A stretch of 64,000 nt of DNA from Afifella sp. IM 167 (lineage in GTDB: Bacteria; Pseudomonadota; Alphaproteobacteria; Rhizobiales; Afifellaceae). A program made the position numbers and the translations under genes. Position 1 is the stretch's first letter. Each line of letters opens with the position of its first letter. Shown piece by piece: positions 1 through 7,197 of this stretch. The stretch is from the NCBI RefSeq assembly GCF_020144925.1, contig NZ_NSLC01000005.1, positions 124,001 to 188,000 on the forward strand, in the 5' to 3' direction. Below the pieces are notes generated by a model. It was not told the DNA's origin and did not search any database. It saw only the letters and a list, made by a program, of their open reading frames with translations.

Positions 1-2
1 GC

Positions 3-224
3 ACCGGCATCCCGCAGGACAATGTCGAGCGCATCTTCGAGCGCTTCTACACGGACCGTCCGGAGAAGGAGGATTTCGGCAACAATTCCGGCCTCGGCCT
101 CGCCATCTCGCGCCAGATCGTCGAGGCCCATCGCGGCACCATCCTCGCCGAGAACCGCCACCGGACCGACGGTTCGGTCGCCGGTGCCCGCTTCATCGTC
201 ACGCTGCCCGCCGCCGACGGCTGA
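3..224 (+). CDS. chvG: Sensor histidine kinase C-terminus, ChvG-like (5' end outside window)
   Basis: The last 73 codons of a two-component sensor kinase. The visible part is the end of the HATPase domain: an F-box-like FERFYTDRP and the G2 glycine box GLGLAISRQIVEAHRG, which contact ATP in the cytoplasm. The stop is 17 bp before hprK. A kinase of this type immediately before hprK, EIIA-Man and HPr matches the chvI-chvG-hprK order of Rhizobiales, where ChvG senses acid and envelope stress. The ChvG assignment rests on this context because the sensing half is missing. Confidence 0.75.
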   Translation, partial: TGIPQDNVERIFERFYTDRPEKEDFGNNSGLGLAISRQIVEAHRGTILAENRHRTDGSVAGARFIVTLPAADG

Positions 225-241
225 GCCACCGCCATCTGCCT

Positions 242-688
242 ATGACCCTGCGCATCCACGCCACCGCCATCGTCTTCGCCGGCCGCGGCGTTTTGATTCG
301 CGGTGCCTCCGGCAGCGGCAAGTCGTCGCTCGCCTGGCGGGCGATCGCTGCGGGCGGGCGCCTCGTCGCGGACGATTATTGCGATCTCTCCCTCTGCTCG
401 GGCCGTGTCGTGGCGACACCGCCGGCGGCCACCTTCGGCCTGATGGAGCTGCGCGGCCGGGGCATTCTGAGGCTCGCCTGCGAGCGCGCCGCGGTGATTC
501 GCCTTGTCGTCGATCTTCTCCCCGGGCCGGATGTCCCGCGGCTTCCGCAGCGGGAAGAGCTTTCGACCGACCTCCTCGGCCTCGCCCTGCCGCGCCAGCC
601 GGCCCCGGCGTGCAGCCCACTTGCCTTCTCGCTTATGAAAGAAGCGATTTTCGCCGCGGATGGAGCAAGCTGGGGTCTTGCAACATGA
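242..688 (+). CDS. hprK: HPr kinase/phosphorylase, short alphaproteobacterial form
   Basis: 148 aa. It phosphorylates the regulatory serine of HPr with ATP and can reverse the reaction. A Walker A motif GASGSGKSS lies at residues 21-29 and is followed by LVADDY around 40-45, the HprK core fold. The protein is about half the length of Firmicute HprK because it lacks the N-terminal domain, which is normal for alphaproteobacteria. It sits between the ChvG-like kinase and the EIIA and HPr genes. This set lacks sugar permeases and is known in relatives to be regulatory, for example of carbon metabolism and PEP carboxykinase. Confidence 0.92.
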   Translation: MTLRIHATAIVFAGRGVLIRGASGSGKSSLAWRAIAAGGRLVADDYCDLSLCSGRVVATPPAATFGLMELRGRGILRLACERAAVIRLVVDLLPGPDVPRLPQREELSTDLLGLALPRQPAPACSPLAFSLMKEAIFAADGASWGLAT

Positions 689-740
689 AGCCGTTTGGCC
701 AAGATGTCCGCCCTTGCGCAAACCATCGGGCACATCGGGC

Positions 741-1142
741 ATGATCGGCCTCGTCCTTGTCACCCATGGCCAGCTCGCCACGGAGTTCCGCGCCGCGCTG
801 GAGCATGTGGTCGGTCCTCAGAACGCCTGCGCCACCATCTCCATCGGTCCGGACGACGATATGGAGGATCGGCGCCACGACATCATGAAGGCTGTCGGGG
901 AGGTCGATGACGGCGACGGCGTCATCCTTTTGACCGACATGTTCGGCGGCACGCCCTCCAATCTGGCCATCTCCGTCATGGAGCCGGGACGCATCGAAGT
1001 CGTCGCCGGCGTCAATCTGCCGATGCTGATCAAGCTCGCCAGCGTGCGCGGCGAGATGGATCTCGAGGACGCGACGCTTGCCGCGCAGGATGCGGGCCGT
1101 AAATACATCAATGTGGCCAGCCGGATCCTGTCCTCCACATGA
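741..1142 (+). CDS. PTS EIIA component, mannose family (regulatory)
   Basis: 133 aa. Cytoplasmic EIIA of the mannose/sorbose family that accepts phosphate from HPr. The start MIGLVLVTHG puts the phosphorylatable histidine at residue 9. DMFGGTPSN around residues 70-80 is the other family hallmark. An in-frame start 27 codons upstream would run into hprK and add an unrelated tail, so 741 is preferred. The stop overlaps the HPr start (ATGA), implying translational coupling. No EIIB, EIIC or EIID gene is nearby, so a regulatory rather than transport role is inferred. Confidence 0.9.
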   Translation: MIGLVLVTHGQLATEFRAALEHVVGPQNACATISIGPDDDMEDRRHDIMKAVGEVDDGDGVILLTDMFGGTPSNLAISVMEPGRIEVVAGVNLPMLIKLASVRGEMDLEDATLAAQDAGRKYINVASRILSST

Positions 1143-1453
1143 GCGACGTCCTGACCGAAGAGGGTTCCCCGACGAGGCGCCTTGAGATCTGCAACAAGCG
1201 CGGCCTGCACGCGCGTGCCTCCGCCAAGTTCGTCCAGCTCGTCGGCCGCTACGATGCCGAGGTCGTTGTCATCAAGGACGGCCAGAGCGTCGGCGGCACC
1301 TCCATCATGGGGCTGATGACGCTGGCGGCCGCGCCCGGCTGCTTCATCGATGTCGCCGCCGTCGGTCCCGATGCGGACGCGGTGCTGGATGCGCTCGCCG
1401 CGCTCGTGGAAGACGGCTTCGGCGAGGATGTCGGCGAAGAGGTCAAGGTCTGA
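1139..1453 (+). CDS. Phosphocarrier protein HPr
   Basis: 104 aa. Relay protein between enzyme I and EIIA. The catalytic histidine is His24 in NKRGLHARAS. The HprK-target serine is Ser55 in TSIMGLM, equivalent to Ser46 of Bacillus HPr. Both sites are intact, so the protein can be modified by enzyme I and by the adjacent HprK. About ten extra residues precede the usual HPr fold. The start overlaps the EIIA stop by 4 bp. Enzyme I is not in the window. Confidence 0.95.
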   Translation: MSDVLTEEGSPTRRLEICNKRGLHARASAKFVQLVGRYDAEVVVIKDGQSVGGTSIMGLMTLAAAPGCFIDVAAVGPDADAVLDALAALVEDGFGEDVGEEVKV

Positions 1454-1591
1454 CCGGGCTTCCTCCCGGAACGTATTCCACCTGACACGCCCGACGTCCC
1501 GGCGTCGTCCTCCGCCGCGCCGGATCCCGGCCCTCTTGAAAAATACCCGCGTCGCGGCGCATCTGTGGCCGGCGAAAGGCCGTGAACCCCG

Positions 1592-2368
1592 ATGGACCGA
1601 GAGACCCCCGAGGCGCAAGCCCATCCGATCGTCGTCCGCGACCTGGCCAAGCGGTTCGGCCCCGTGGTTGCCGTCGACCATATCAGCTTCGCCGTGCCGC
1701 GCGGCTCGGTGACCGGCCTTCTCGGCGGCAACGGCGCCGGCAAGACGACCACCATCGCCATGCTGATGGGGCTCCTGACGCCGACCGCCGGCGAGGTGCG
1801 CGTCCTCGGACGCGACATGACGCATGAGCGCCACCTCGTTCTCGACAGGGTCAATTTCGAAAGCCCCTATGTGGAGATGCCGCTGCGCCTGACGGTGCGC
1901 CAGAACCTGACCATCTTCGGTCGCCTCTACGGGGTCCCGGATCTGAAGGGGCGCATTGCCGAACTGGCGGAGGAGCTTGCCCTCGGCGATTTCCTCGACC
2001 GGCCGTCCGGAAAGCTTTCGGCAGGCCAGAAGACGCGCGTGGCGCTGGCGAAGGCGCTGGTGAACCGGCCCGACGTGCTGCTCCTCGACGAGCCGACGGC
2101 GTCTCTGGATCCCGACACCGCCGACTGGGTGCGCAGCCATCTGGAGCGCTACCGCGGCGAGCGGGACACCACCATCCTTCTGGCATCGCACAACATGCCG
2201 GAAGTGGAGCGGCTCTGCGACAACGTCATCATGATGAAGACGGGGCGGATCGTCGACGAGGGCTCGCCCTCCGGCCTCATCACGCGCTACGGGCGGCAGA
2301 ACATGGAGGACGTTTTCCTCGATGTCGCCCGTGGCCGCCGCACGGGCCAGCTGGCCGAAAGCGGCTAG
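1592..2368 (+). CDS. ABC transporter ATP-binding protein (ABC-2 exporter type)
   Basis: 258 aa nucleotide-binding subunit. The Walker A motif GGNGAGKTT has its lysine at residue 51. The signature LSAGQKTRVALAKAL, the Walker B LLLDEPTASLD and the H-loop histidine in LLASHNMPEVERL are all present. The domain type matches the YadG/CcmA class that pairs with an ABC-2 permease. The cognate permease is 286 bp downstream, with a ParD-like gene between them. The substrate cannot be told; lipids, polysaccharides and drugs are all known for this class. Confidence 0.9.
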   Translation: MDRETPEAQAHPIVVRDLAKRFGPVVAVDHISFAVPRGSVTGLLGGNGAGKTTTIAMLMGLLTPTAGEVRVLGRDMTHERHLVLDRVNFESPYVEMPLRLTVRQNLTIFGRLYGVPDLKGRIAELAEELALGDFLDRPSGKLSAGQKTRVALAKALVNRPDVLLLDEPTASLDPDTADWVRSHLERYRGERDTTILLASHNMPEVERLCDNVIMMKTGRIVDEGSPSGLITRYGRQNMEDVFLDVARGRRTGQLAESG

Positions 2369-2372
2369 CCAG

Positions 2373-2393
2373 AAGTATGAAAGGTTCATACTT
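2373..2393. promoter_or_regulatory. Perfect inverted repeat, candidate operator of the ParD-like gene
   Basis: The arms AAGTATGAA (2373-2381) and TTCATACTT (2385-2393) are perfect reverse complements separated by AGG. The repeat starts 5 bp after the ATPase stop codon and ends 34 bp before the ParD-like start. Ribbon-helix-helix antitoxins bind such short palindromes to repress their own genes, so this is a natural operator. There is no T run, and the arms are AT-rich in a GC-rich genome, so a terminator is less likely. Confidence 0.6.
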
Positions 2394-2427
2394 TGCGCCT
2401 CGCAGGGCGCAGGAAATCGAGGGAAAG

Positions 2428-2658
2428 ATGCCGGGCATACAGAAGCGCACGATCAGCCTGAGAGCCGAGCACGCCGCCTGGGTCGACGAGCTCGTGGCGC
2501 GCGGCGATTATTCCTCCGTCAGCGAGGTGGTGCGGGAAGGACTTCGCGCTCTGCGGCAGCGCAACGAGGCCGTCGAGAAATGGCTGAGGGAAGAAGTGGC
2601 GCCGGCCGTCGCCAACGAAAGCCCTTCCGCAAAACCGCATGCGGGAACCGGCAGATGA
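2428..2658 (+). CDS. Solitary ParD-like antitoxin (ribbon-helix-helix), no toxin partner
   Basis: 76 aa. The N-terminus QKRTISLRAEHAAWVDELV followed by SSVSEVVREGLRAL is the ribbon-helix-helix DNA-binding fold of ParD/CopG antitoxins. The acidic helix and C-terminal tail (NEAVEKWLREEV) are where ParD normally wraps ParE. The start at 2428 is chosen for its GAGGGAAAG ribosome site; a start at 2377 would lie inside the palindrome. The stop overlaps the ABC permease start (ATGA), exactly where parE would normally follow. No ParE-like frame exists here, so this gene may serve as a dedicated regulator of the permease or be a captured orphan antitoxin. Confidence 0.85.
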   Translation: MPGIQKRTISLRAEHAAWVDELVARGDYSSVSEVVREGLRALRQRNEAVEKWLREEVAPAVANESPSAKPHAGTGR

Positions 2659-3455
2659 CGCGCGCCTCCCTCCGCCGCATCTTCGCGCTCGTCCTGCGCT
2701 ACTGGTATCTGCTGCAGGGCTCGTGGCCGCGCATCGTCGACCTCGTCTACTGGCCGACCGTGCAGATGCTGATGTGGGGCTTCCTTCAGGTCTATCTCGC
2801 CGAAAAATCCTCGGCGATGGCGCTCGCTGGCGGCACCTTCATCGGCTCGGTGCTTCTCTGGGACATCCTGTTTCGCGGCCAGATCGGCTTTTCCGTCTCC
2901 TTCCTGGAGGAGATGTGGTCGCGCAACCTCGCCAATCTGATGATGACGCCGCTGCGGGTCTGGGAGTTCATCGCCGCGCTGATGGTGATGAGCGTCATCC
3001 GCCTTGCCATCGGCTTCGTGCCGGTCTCGCTGATGGCGATCGCCTTCTTCGGCTTCAATCTCTGGGGCCTGGGCATCGCGCTCGCCGCCTTCTTCGCCAA
3101 TCTGATCGTCACCTCCTGGGCGATCGGCCTTATCGCCTCGGGCGTCGTCCTCCGGAACGGTCTCGGGGCGGAGGCGCTCGTCTGGTCGATCCCCTTCCTC
3201 CTCCTGCCGCTCGCCTGCGTCTATTACCCTGTCGAGGTGCTGCCGGCCTGGCTGCAGCCGCTCTCGCTCGCCCTGCCGCCGACGCATGTCTTCGAGGGCA
3301 TGCGCACCCTTATTCTCGAACAGCGCTTCGACGCCGGAGAAATGCTCTGGGCGGCCGGCCTCAACGCGGTCTGTTTCGCCGCCGCCGTGGCCGCGTTTGT
3401 TGCCTTCCTGAAGTCTTCGCGCCGCGCTGGCTCGCTTCTGCAGCTGGGCGAGTAA
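2655..3455 (+). CDS. ABC-2 type transporter permease
   Basis: 266 aa inner-membrane permease with about six hydrophobic segments. The start at 2655 overlaps the ParD-like stop by 4 bp, and the frame continues upstream only as non-coding-like sequence. A conserved region of ABC-2 permeases, PLACVYYPVEVLPAWLQ, lies near residues 195-212. It is followed by LPPTHVFEGMR, the ABC2_membrane signature. It pairs with the ATPase at 1592-2368 to make an exporter. The interposed antitoxin-like gene means the permease is probably translated by coupling to it. Confidence 0.88.
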   Translation: MTRASLRRIFALVLRYWYLLQGSWPRIVDLVYWPTVQMLMWGFLQVYLAEKSSAMALAGGTFIGSVLLWDILFRGQIGFSVSFLEEMWSRNLANLMMTPLRVWEFIAALMVMSVIRLAIGFVPVSLMAIAFFGFNLWGLGIALAAFFANLIVTSWAIGLIASGVVLRNGLGAEALVWSIPFLLLPLACVYYPVEVLPAWLQPLSLALPPTHVFEGMRTLILEQRFDAGEMLWAAGLNAVCFAAAVAAFVAFLKSSRRAGSLLQLGE

Positions 3456-3581
3456 GGCTTAGGGCGCTTCGTGCTGCGCCGGGTGCCGCAAGGGCGCCAT
3501 GTTGCCAACGCGGCGCAAAAGCCTATTCTGCAGTGCAAGAAATCGTGCTGCGCTGCCGCGTAACGGCCGGCGCGCCGGCTA

Positions 3582-5171
3582 GTGAAAAGGGCTCCAGCCT
3601 TGGGAATTTACCAGCTCTATGAACTCAATCATGCCGTCCTCGCCCCGTGGCGGGCGATGGCGGACATGACGCGGCTTGCCTTTCAGAGCCCGTTCAACCC
3701 GATGACCGAGACGCCTTTCGGGCGTACCATCGCCGCTTCCGCCGAACTCTTCGAGCGCACCACCCGGCGCTACGGCAAGCCGGAATTCGGCCTGCCCGAG
3801 ACGGAGGTCGACGGCAACAAGGTCAAGGTGGAAGAGCGCGTCGTCTGGAGCCGGCCCTTCTGCGATCTCCTGCATTTCTGCCGCGACCTGCCGAAGGACC
3901 GCGCCCGCGATCCGAAGCTCCTGATCGTCGCGCCGATGTCCGGCCACTACGCCACGCTCCTGCGCGGCACGGTTGAGGCGATGCTGCCCAACCACGAGGT
4001 CTTCATCACCGACTGGGCGGATGCCCGCATGGTCCCCCTATCCAAGGGACATTTCGATCTCGACGACTATATCGACTACATCGCCGATATGCTCCGCCAT
4101 CTCGGCAGCGGCACGCATGTCATGGCGGTCTGCCAGCCCTCCGTGCCGGTTCTGGCCGCTGCCGCCGTCATGGCGGAAGACAACGATCCCTGCATCCCCG
4201 CCTCGATGACGCTGATGGGCGGGCCGATCGACACCCGCCGCAGCCCGACGGCGGTGAACGAGCTTGCCCAGGAAAAGGATATCGACTGGTTCCGCCGCAA
4301 CGTCGTCATGCGCGTGCCTTTCCCGCATCCGGGCTTCATGCGCGAGGTCTATCCGGGCTTCCTGCAGCTCTCCGGCTTCATGAGCATGAACCTCGACAGG
4401 CACGTCACCGCCCATCAGGAATTCTACCAGCACCTCGTCCAGGATGACGGCGACAGCGCCGAGAAGCACCGCGAATTCTATGACGAATATCTGGCGGTGA
4501 TGGACCTGACGGCGGAGTTCTACCTGCAGACCGTCGAAGTGGTCTTCATCCGCCATGACCTGCCGAAGGGCGAGCTGATGCATCGCGGCCGCCCGGTGCG
4601 GCCGGCGGCGATCACCGGCACCGCTCTGCTGACCGTCGAAGGCGAGCGCGACGACATTTCCGGCGTCGGCCAGACGGAAGCGGCGCATGACCTCTGCTCC
4701 TCCCTCCCGCCGGAGATGAAGAAGCATCATCTGCAGCCGAAGGTCGGCCATTACGGCGTCTTCAACGGCTCCCGCTTCCGCGCCGAGATCGTGCCCGTGA
4801 TCAACGATTTCATCCGCGCCCATTCCCATGGAGGCGCCAAGGCGCTGAACGGCGCGGCCGAGGCCGTGCGGCCTAATCCGCGCGAGGATTACAAGACGCG
4901 CCTCGCCGATGCGCTCGGCTTCTCCGCTCTTGCCGTCGACAACCTGCCGGCCGTCACCCACGATCTCACCGACATCGCCGGAATCGGCCCGCGCGCCGCG
5001 CAGGAGCTGAACGAGTTCGGCATCTATCAGGTAAGCCAGCTCGCCGGCATGACGGGCGAGGCGATCGAAAGCCTGCAGGGCGAGATGCCGGCGCGCGCCG
5101 CGGCCTCGCTCGAGGGCTGGGTTAGCCAGGCGCGCCGCCTGATGGGCTTCCCCGCCGGCCCCCGTCACTAG
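3582..5171 (+). CDS. phaZ: Intracellular PHB depolymerase (PhaZ) with C-terminal helix-hairpin-helix tail
   Basis: 529 aa; the usual family length is about 410-430. It cleaves stored polyhydroxybutyrate granules. The nucleophile is Cys184 in VCQPSVPVLAAA. Asp357 (GERDDISG) and His390 (GHYGVFNG) complete the triad, matching Cys183/Asp355/His388 of Ralstonia PhaZ1. Residues from about 440 to the end form an extra region with DIAGIGPRAAQELNEFGI, a helix-hairpin-helix-like motif not needed for catalysis. The GTG start at 3582 is uncertain; a TTG at 3600 gives an N-terminus closer to known PhaZ. The gene stands alone, with no phaC nearby. Confidence 0.93.
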   Translation: MKRAPALGIYQLYELNHAVLAPWRAMADMTRLAFQSPFNPMTETPFGRTIAASAELFERTTRRYGKPEFGLPETEVDGNKVKVEERVVWSRPFCDLLHFCRDLPKDRARDPKLLIVAPMSGHYATLLRGTVEAMLPNHEVFITDWADARMVPLSKGHFDLDDYIDYIADMLRHLGSGTHVMAVCQPSVPVLAAAAVMAEDNDPCIPASMTLMGGPIDTRRSPTAVNELAQEKDIDWFRRNVVMRVPFPHPGFMREVYPGFLQLSGFMSMNLDRHVTAHQEFYQHLVQDDGDSAEKHREFYDEYLAVMDLTAEFYLQTVEVVFIRHDLPKGELMHRGRPVRPAAITGTALLTVEGERDDISGVGQTEAAHDLCSSLPPEMKKHHLQPKVGHYGVFNGSRFRAEIVPVINDFIRAHSHGGAKALNGAAEAVRPNPREDYKTRLADALGFSALAVDNLPAVTHDLTDIAGIGPRAAQELNEFGIYQVSQLAGMTGEAIESLQGEMPARAAASLEGWVSQARRLMGFPAGPRH

Positions 5172-5228
5172 GCCTTCCGCGAACGGAAGCTTCGGCCCGG
5201 GGCGCGTCTGCGCGCCCTCTGGGGAATC

Positions 5229-5252
5229 GGAACGGTGCCGTCCGGTTTTTCT
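5229..5252 (+). terminator. Probable terminator after phaZ
   Basis: A short imperfect stem (GGA-A-CGG, a TG loop, CCGTCC at 5229-5243) is followed by GG and a run of five T at 5246-5250. It lies about 60 bp after the phaZ stop and before the DUF2852 gene on the same strand. Confidence 0.45.
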
Positions 5253-5309
5253 TGAATCGCCGATTCGCCCTCCCCATGTCCTTTGTGTCACTCACACTTG
5301 GGGAGTTCG

Positions 5310-5750
5310 ATGAACCAGACAGTCACTGCTAACCGGTCGTGCTCGCGAGGCCGTTGGTCACCGCTCAACATCGTTCTGATGGTGCTCGGTTTCGCTTTGT
5401 TCTGGCCGCTCGGTCTGGCCATGCTCGCCTGGATGATCTGGGGCGAGGAGCTTGCCCGCTTCGGCGGCGACATGCGCGACCAGGCGCGCTCGACCTTCGG
5501 CGCGGGCCGCGGCAAGTCCCACAGCCACCATTTCGGTGCACGCGAAACCGGCAACGTCGCCTTCGACGAATACCGGGCGCGCGAAATGGAGCGCCTCGAG
5601 GAAGAGCGCCGCAAGATCGAAAGCATGCGCAGCGAGTTCGAAGGCTTCATGAAGGAGCTGCGCCGGGCCAAGGACAAGGAAGAGTTCGATCGCTTCATGG
5701 AAGAGTACCGCCGCCGCACCAGCGCCGGCGAGCACGACGCCGCGATCTGA
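5310..5750 (+). CDS. DUF2852 family membrane protein
   Basis: 146 aa. The sequence NIVLMVLGFALFWPLGLAML is a single strong transmembrane segment (about residues 20-42). It is followed by a charged cytoplasmic half rich in Glu and Arg that is likely coiled-coil (EEERRKIESMRSEFEGF). This is the DUF2852 pattern common in Rhizobiales; the function is unknown. The start is set by GGGGAG at 5300-5305; an earlier in-frame ATG lacks such a site. It is probably a single-gene unit between two terminator-like hairpins. Confidence 0.88.
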   Translation: MNQTVTANRSCSRGRWSPLNIVLMVLGFALFWPLGLAMLAWMIWGEELARFGGDMRDQARSTFGAGRGKSHSHHFGARETGNVAFDEYRAREMERLEEERRKIESMRSEFEGFMKELRRAKDKEEFDRFMEEYRRRTSAGEHDAAI

Positions 5751-5788
5751 CCTCTCGCCGGGTTCCCGGCTTTCGATTGAGAAGACCT

Positions 5789-5810
5789 GACGGGGCCGCA
5801 AGGCCCCGTC
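5789..5810 (+). terminator. Hairpin terminator after the DUF2852 gene
   Basis: A perfect 9-bp stem, GACGGGGCC (5789-5797) with GGCCCCGTC (5802-5810), and a 4-nt loop. The following TGTCATTT is only moderately T-rich. It is placed 38 bp after the DUF2852 stop. Confidence 0.65.
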
Positions 5811-5900
5811 TGTCATTTGGGCCTCCCGCTCCGTCCCCGCCGGCATTTTCGCCCGTCTCGCCGTTTGTCCGGGCGCCCGGCACCCGCATACTTGCGACCC

Positions 5901-6635
5901 ATGCGATTCGCTCCGCGAAAAACCGTTCCCGAGACCTGCCTGCTCGCCGCCGCCGGCCGCGAGCTTTCCGTGCGTGTGCGCCGTTCCGCGCGCGCAAGGC
6001 GGATGATCCTGCGCCTCGATGCGGCGAGCGGAGAGCCCGTTCTGACCCTGCCGCCGCATGTCCCGCTGCGTGAGGGGGAGGCCTTCCTCCGGCGCCATCG
6101 CGACTGGGTGGAAAAGCGCCTCGGCGAGCGGCCCGAGGGTGTTCCGCTCGAGCCCGGTGTGGTCATCCCCCTGCGGGGCGAGGAATGGCGGCTTGTCGCC
6201 CGCCCGGGGCGCGGCATGGTGCGGGCCGAATGCGAGGATGGGGAGCGGCTGATTCTCGTGCCGGGAGATCCGCGCCATGCCGCGCGCCGCGTCTCGGACT
6301 TCCTGAAGCGCGAGGCGCGCCGCGATCTGGAAGCGGCGTGTCGCCGCCATGCGGAGCGCCTCGGTGTCCGCTTCTTTAAGTTGAGTCTGCGCGACACCAC
6401 CAGCCGCTGGGGCTCGTGCTCCTCGCGCGGCACGCTCTCTTTTTCCTGGCGGCTTATTCTCGCGCCGCCCGAGGTGCTCGGATATGTCGCGGCGCATGAG
6501 GTGGCCCATCTGCGCGAGATGAACCACTCGCCGCGCTTCTGGCGGCTCGTCGCCGAGCTGGATCCGGGCTACGGCGCAGCCAAGACCTGGCTGAAGCGCA
6601 ACGGCGCTGCGCTTCAGCGGATCGGACGAATCTGA
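5901..6635 (+). CDS. YgjP-like metal-dependent peptidase/hydrolase (DUF45)
   Basis: 244 aa. The zinc-binding motif HEVAHLREMNHSPRFW near residues 205-220 carries the HExxH signature plus the third ligand histidine, as in YgjP/SprT-like proteins. The upstream TTSRWGSCSSRGTLSFSWRL is the diagnostic family block. The protein is cytoplasmic with no signal peptide. The start at 5901 (MRFAPRK) is chosen; a frame opening at 5817 would overlap the terminator. Its substrates are unknown in any well-studied relative. Confidence 0.87.
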   Translation: MRFAPRKTVPETCLLAAAGRELSVRVRRSARARRMILRLDAASGEPVLTLPPHVPLREGEAFLRRHRDWVEKRLGERPEGVPLEPGVVIPLRGEEWRLVARPGRGMVRAECEDGERLILVPGDPRHAARRVSDFLKREARRDLEAACRRHAERLGVRFFKLSLRDTTSRWGSCSSRGTLSFSWRLILAPPEVLGYVAAHEVAHLREMNHSPRFWRLVAELDPGYGAAKTWLKRNGAALQRIGRI

Positions 6636-6680
6636 TCCGTCCTGCCTGCCACGGGCGCCGCAATGTGCGCCCGGTGGGTG

Positions 6681-7109
6681 TCAGACCGGCTTTTCGCCCT
6701 CGCCGAACTCCTTGGCGAGCTCGGAGACGAGGTCGATCAGCCTGCGCCGGACCCGGCTGCTGGTGATGCGGGTGAACGAGCGGTTGAGTTCAACGCCCTC
6801 CGCCGTGGAGACGAAGTCCATGACGTAGGCCGTCTGCTTCTCCGCAAAACCTGGCTGTCCATCGCCTTCGCTCGCCTCGGGCAGGAAATAGGAGAGCGGT
6901 GTGCCGAGCACATCCGCGATCTGGTAGAGGCGGCTCGCCGCGATGCGGTTCGCGCCCTTCTCGTATTTCTGCACCTGCTGGAATGTGACTCCCAGCTGTT
7001 CCCCCAGCTTTTCCTGCGACATGCCCGCCATCTTGCGGCGCATGCGAACCTGTCTGCCGATATGCGCGTCGATCTCGTCGGGCGATTTTGGCTTCCGCTT
7101 CTCGTTCAT
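6681..7109 (-). CDS. XRE-family transcriptional regulator
   Basis: 142 aa. A helix-turn-helix of the Cro/CI type spans about residues 15-72 (RRKMAGMSQEKLGEQLGVT, then QQVQKYEKGANRIA). The C-terminal half has no recognised domain and ends in a charged helix. The start at 7109 follows CAAGGAAAAAC. It lies 88 bp downstream of lnt on the same strand, an arrangement often seen in Rhizobiales (lnt, XRE regulator, then metK). The targets are not known. Confidence 0.87.
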   Translation of the reverse strand: MNEKRKPKSPDEIDAHIGRQVRMRRKMAGMSQEKLGEQLGVTFQQVQKYEKGANRIAASRLYQIADVLGTPLSYFLPEASEGDGQPGFAEKQTAYVMDFVSTAEGVELNRSFTRITSSRVRRRLIDLVSELAKEFGEGEKPV

Positions 7110-7197
7110 GTTTTTCCTTGTGCGCGATGGCCATTTTTGCGGGGCCAAGCGGTCCGCGCCTGAGAATACCCAGGCATGCGCGTGAATGCGCTTGACC

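Noticed and set aside
818-2389. A minus-strand open frame of 523 codons opposite EIIA, HPr and the ABC ATPase
   Set aside because: Its translation is Arg/Asp/His-rich without domains, while the plus strand carries three clear families.
2377-2427. Upstream start for the ParD-like gene
   Set aside because: It would begin inside the inverted repeat and lacks a ribosome site, whereas 2428 has a good one and gives the family N-terminus.
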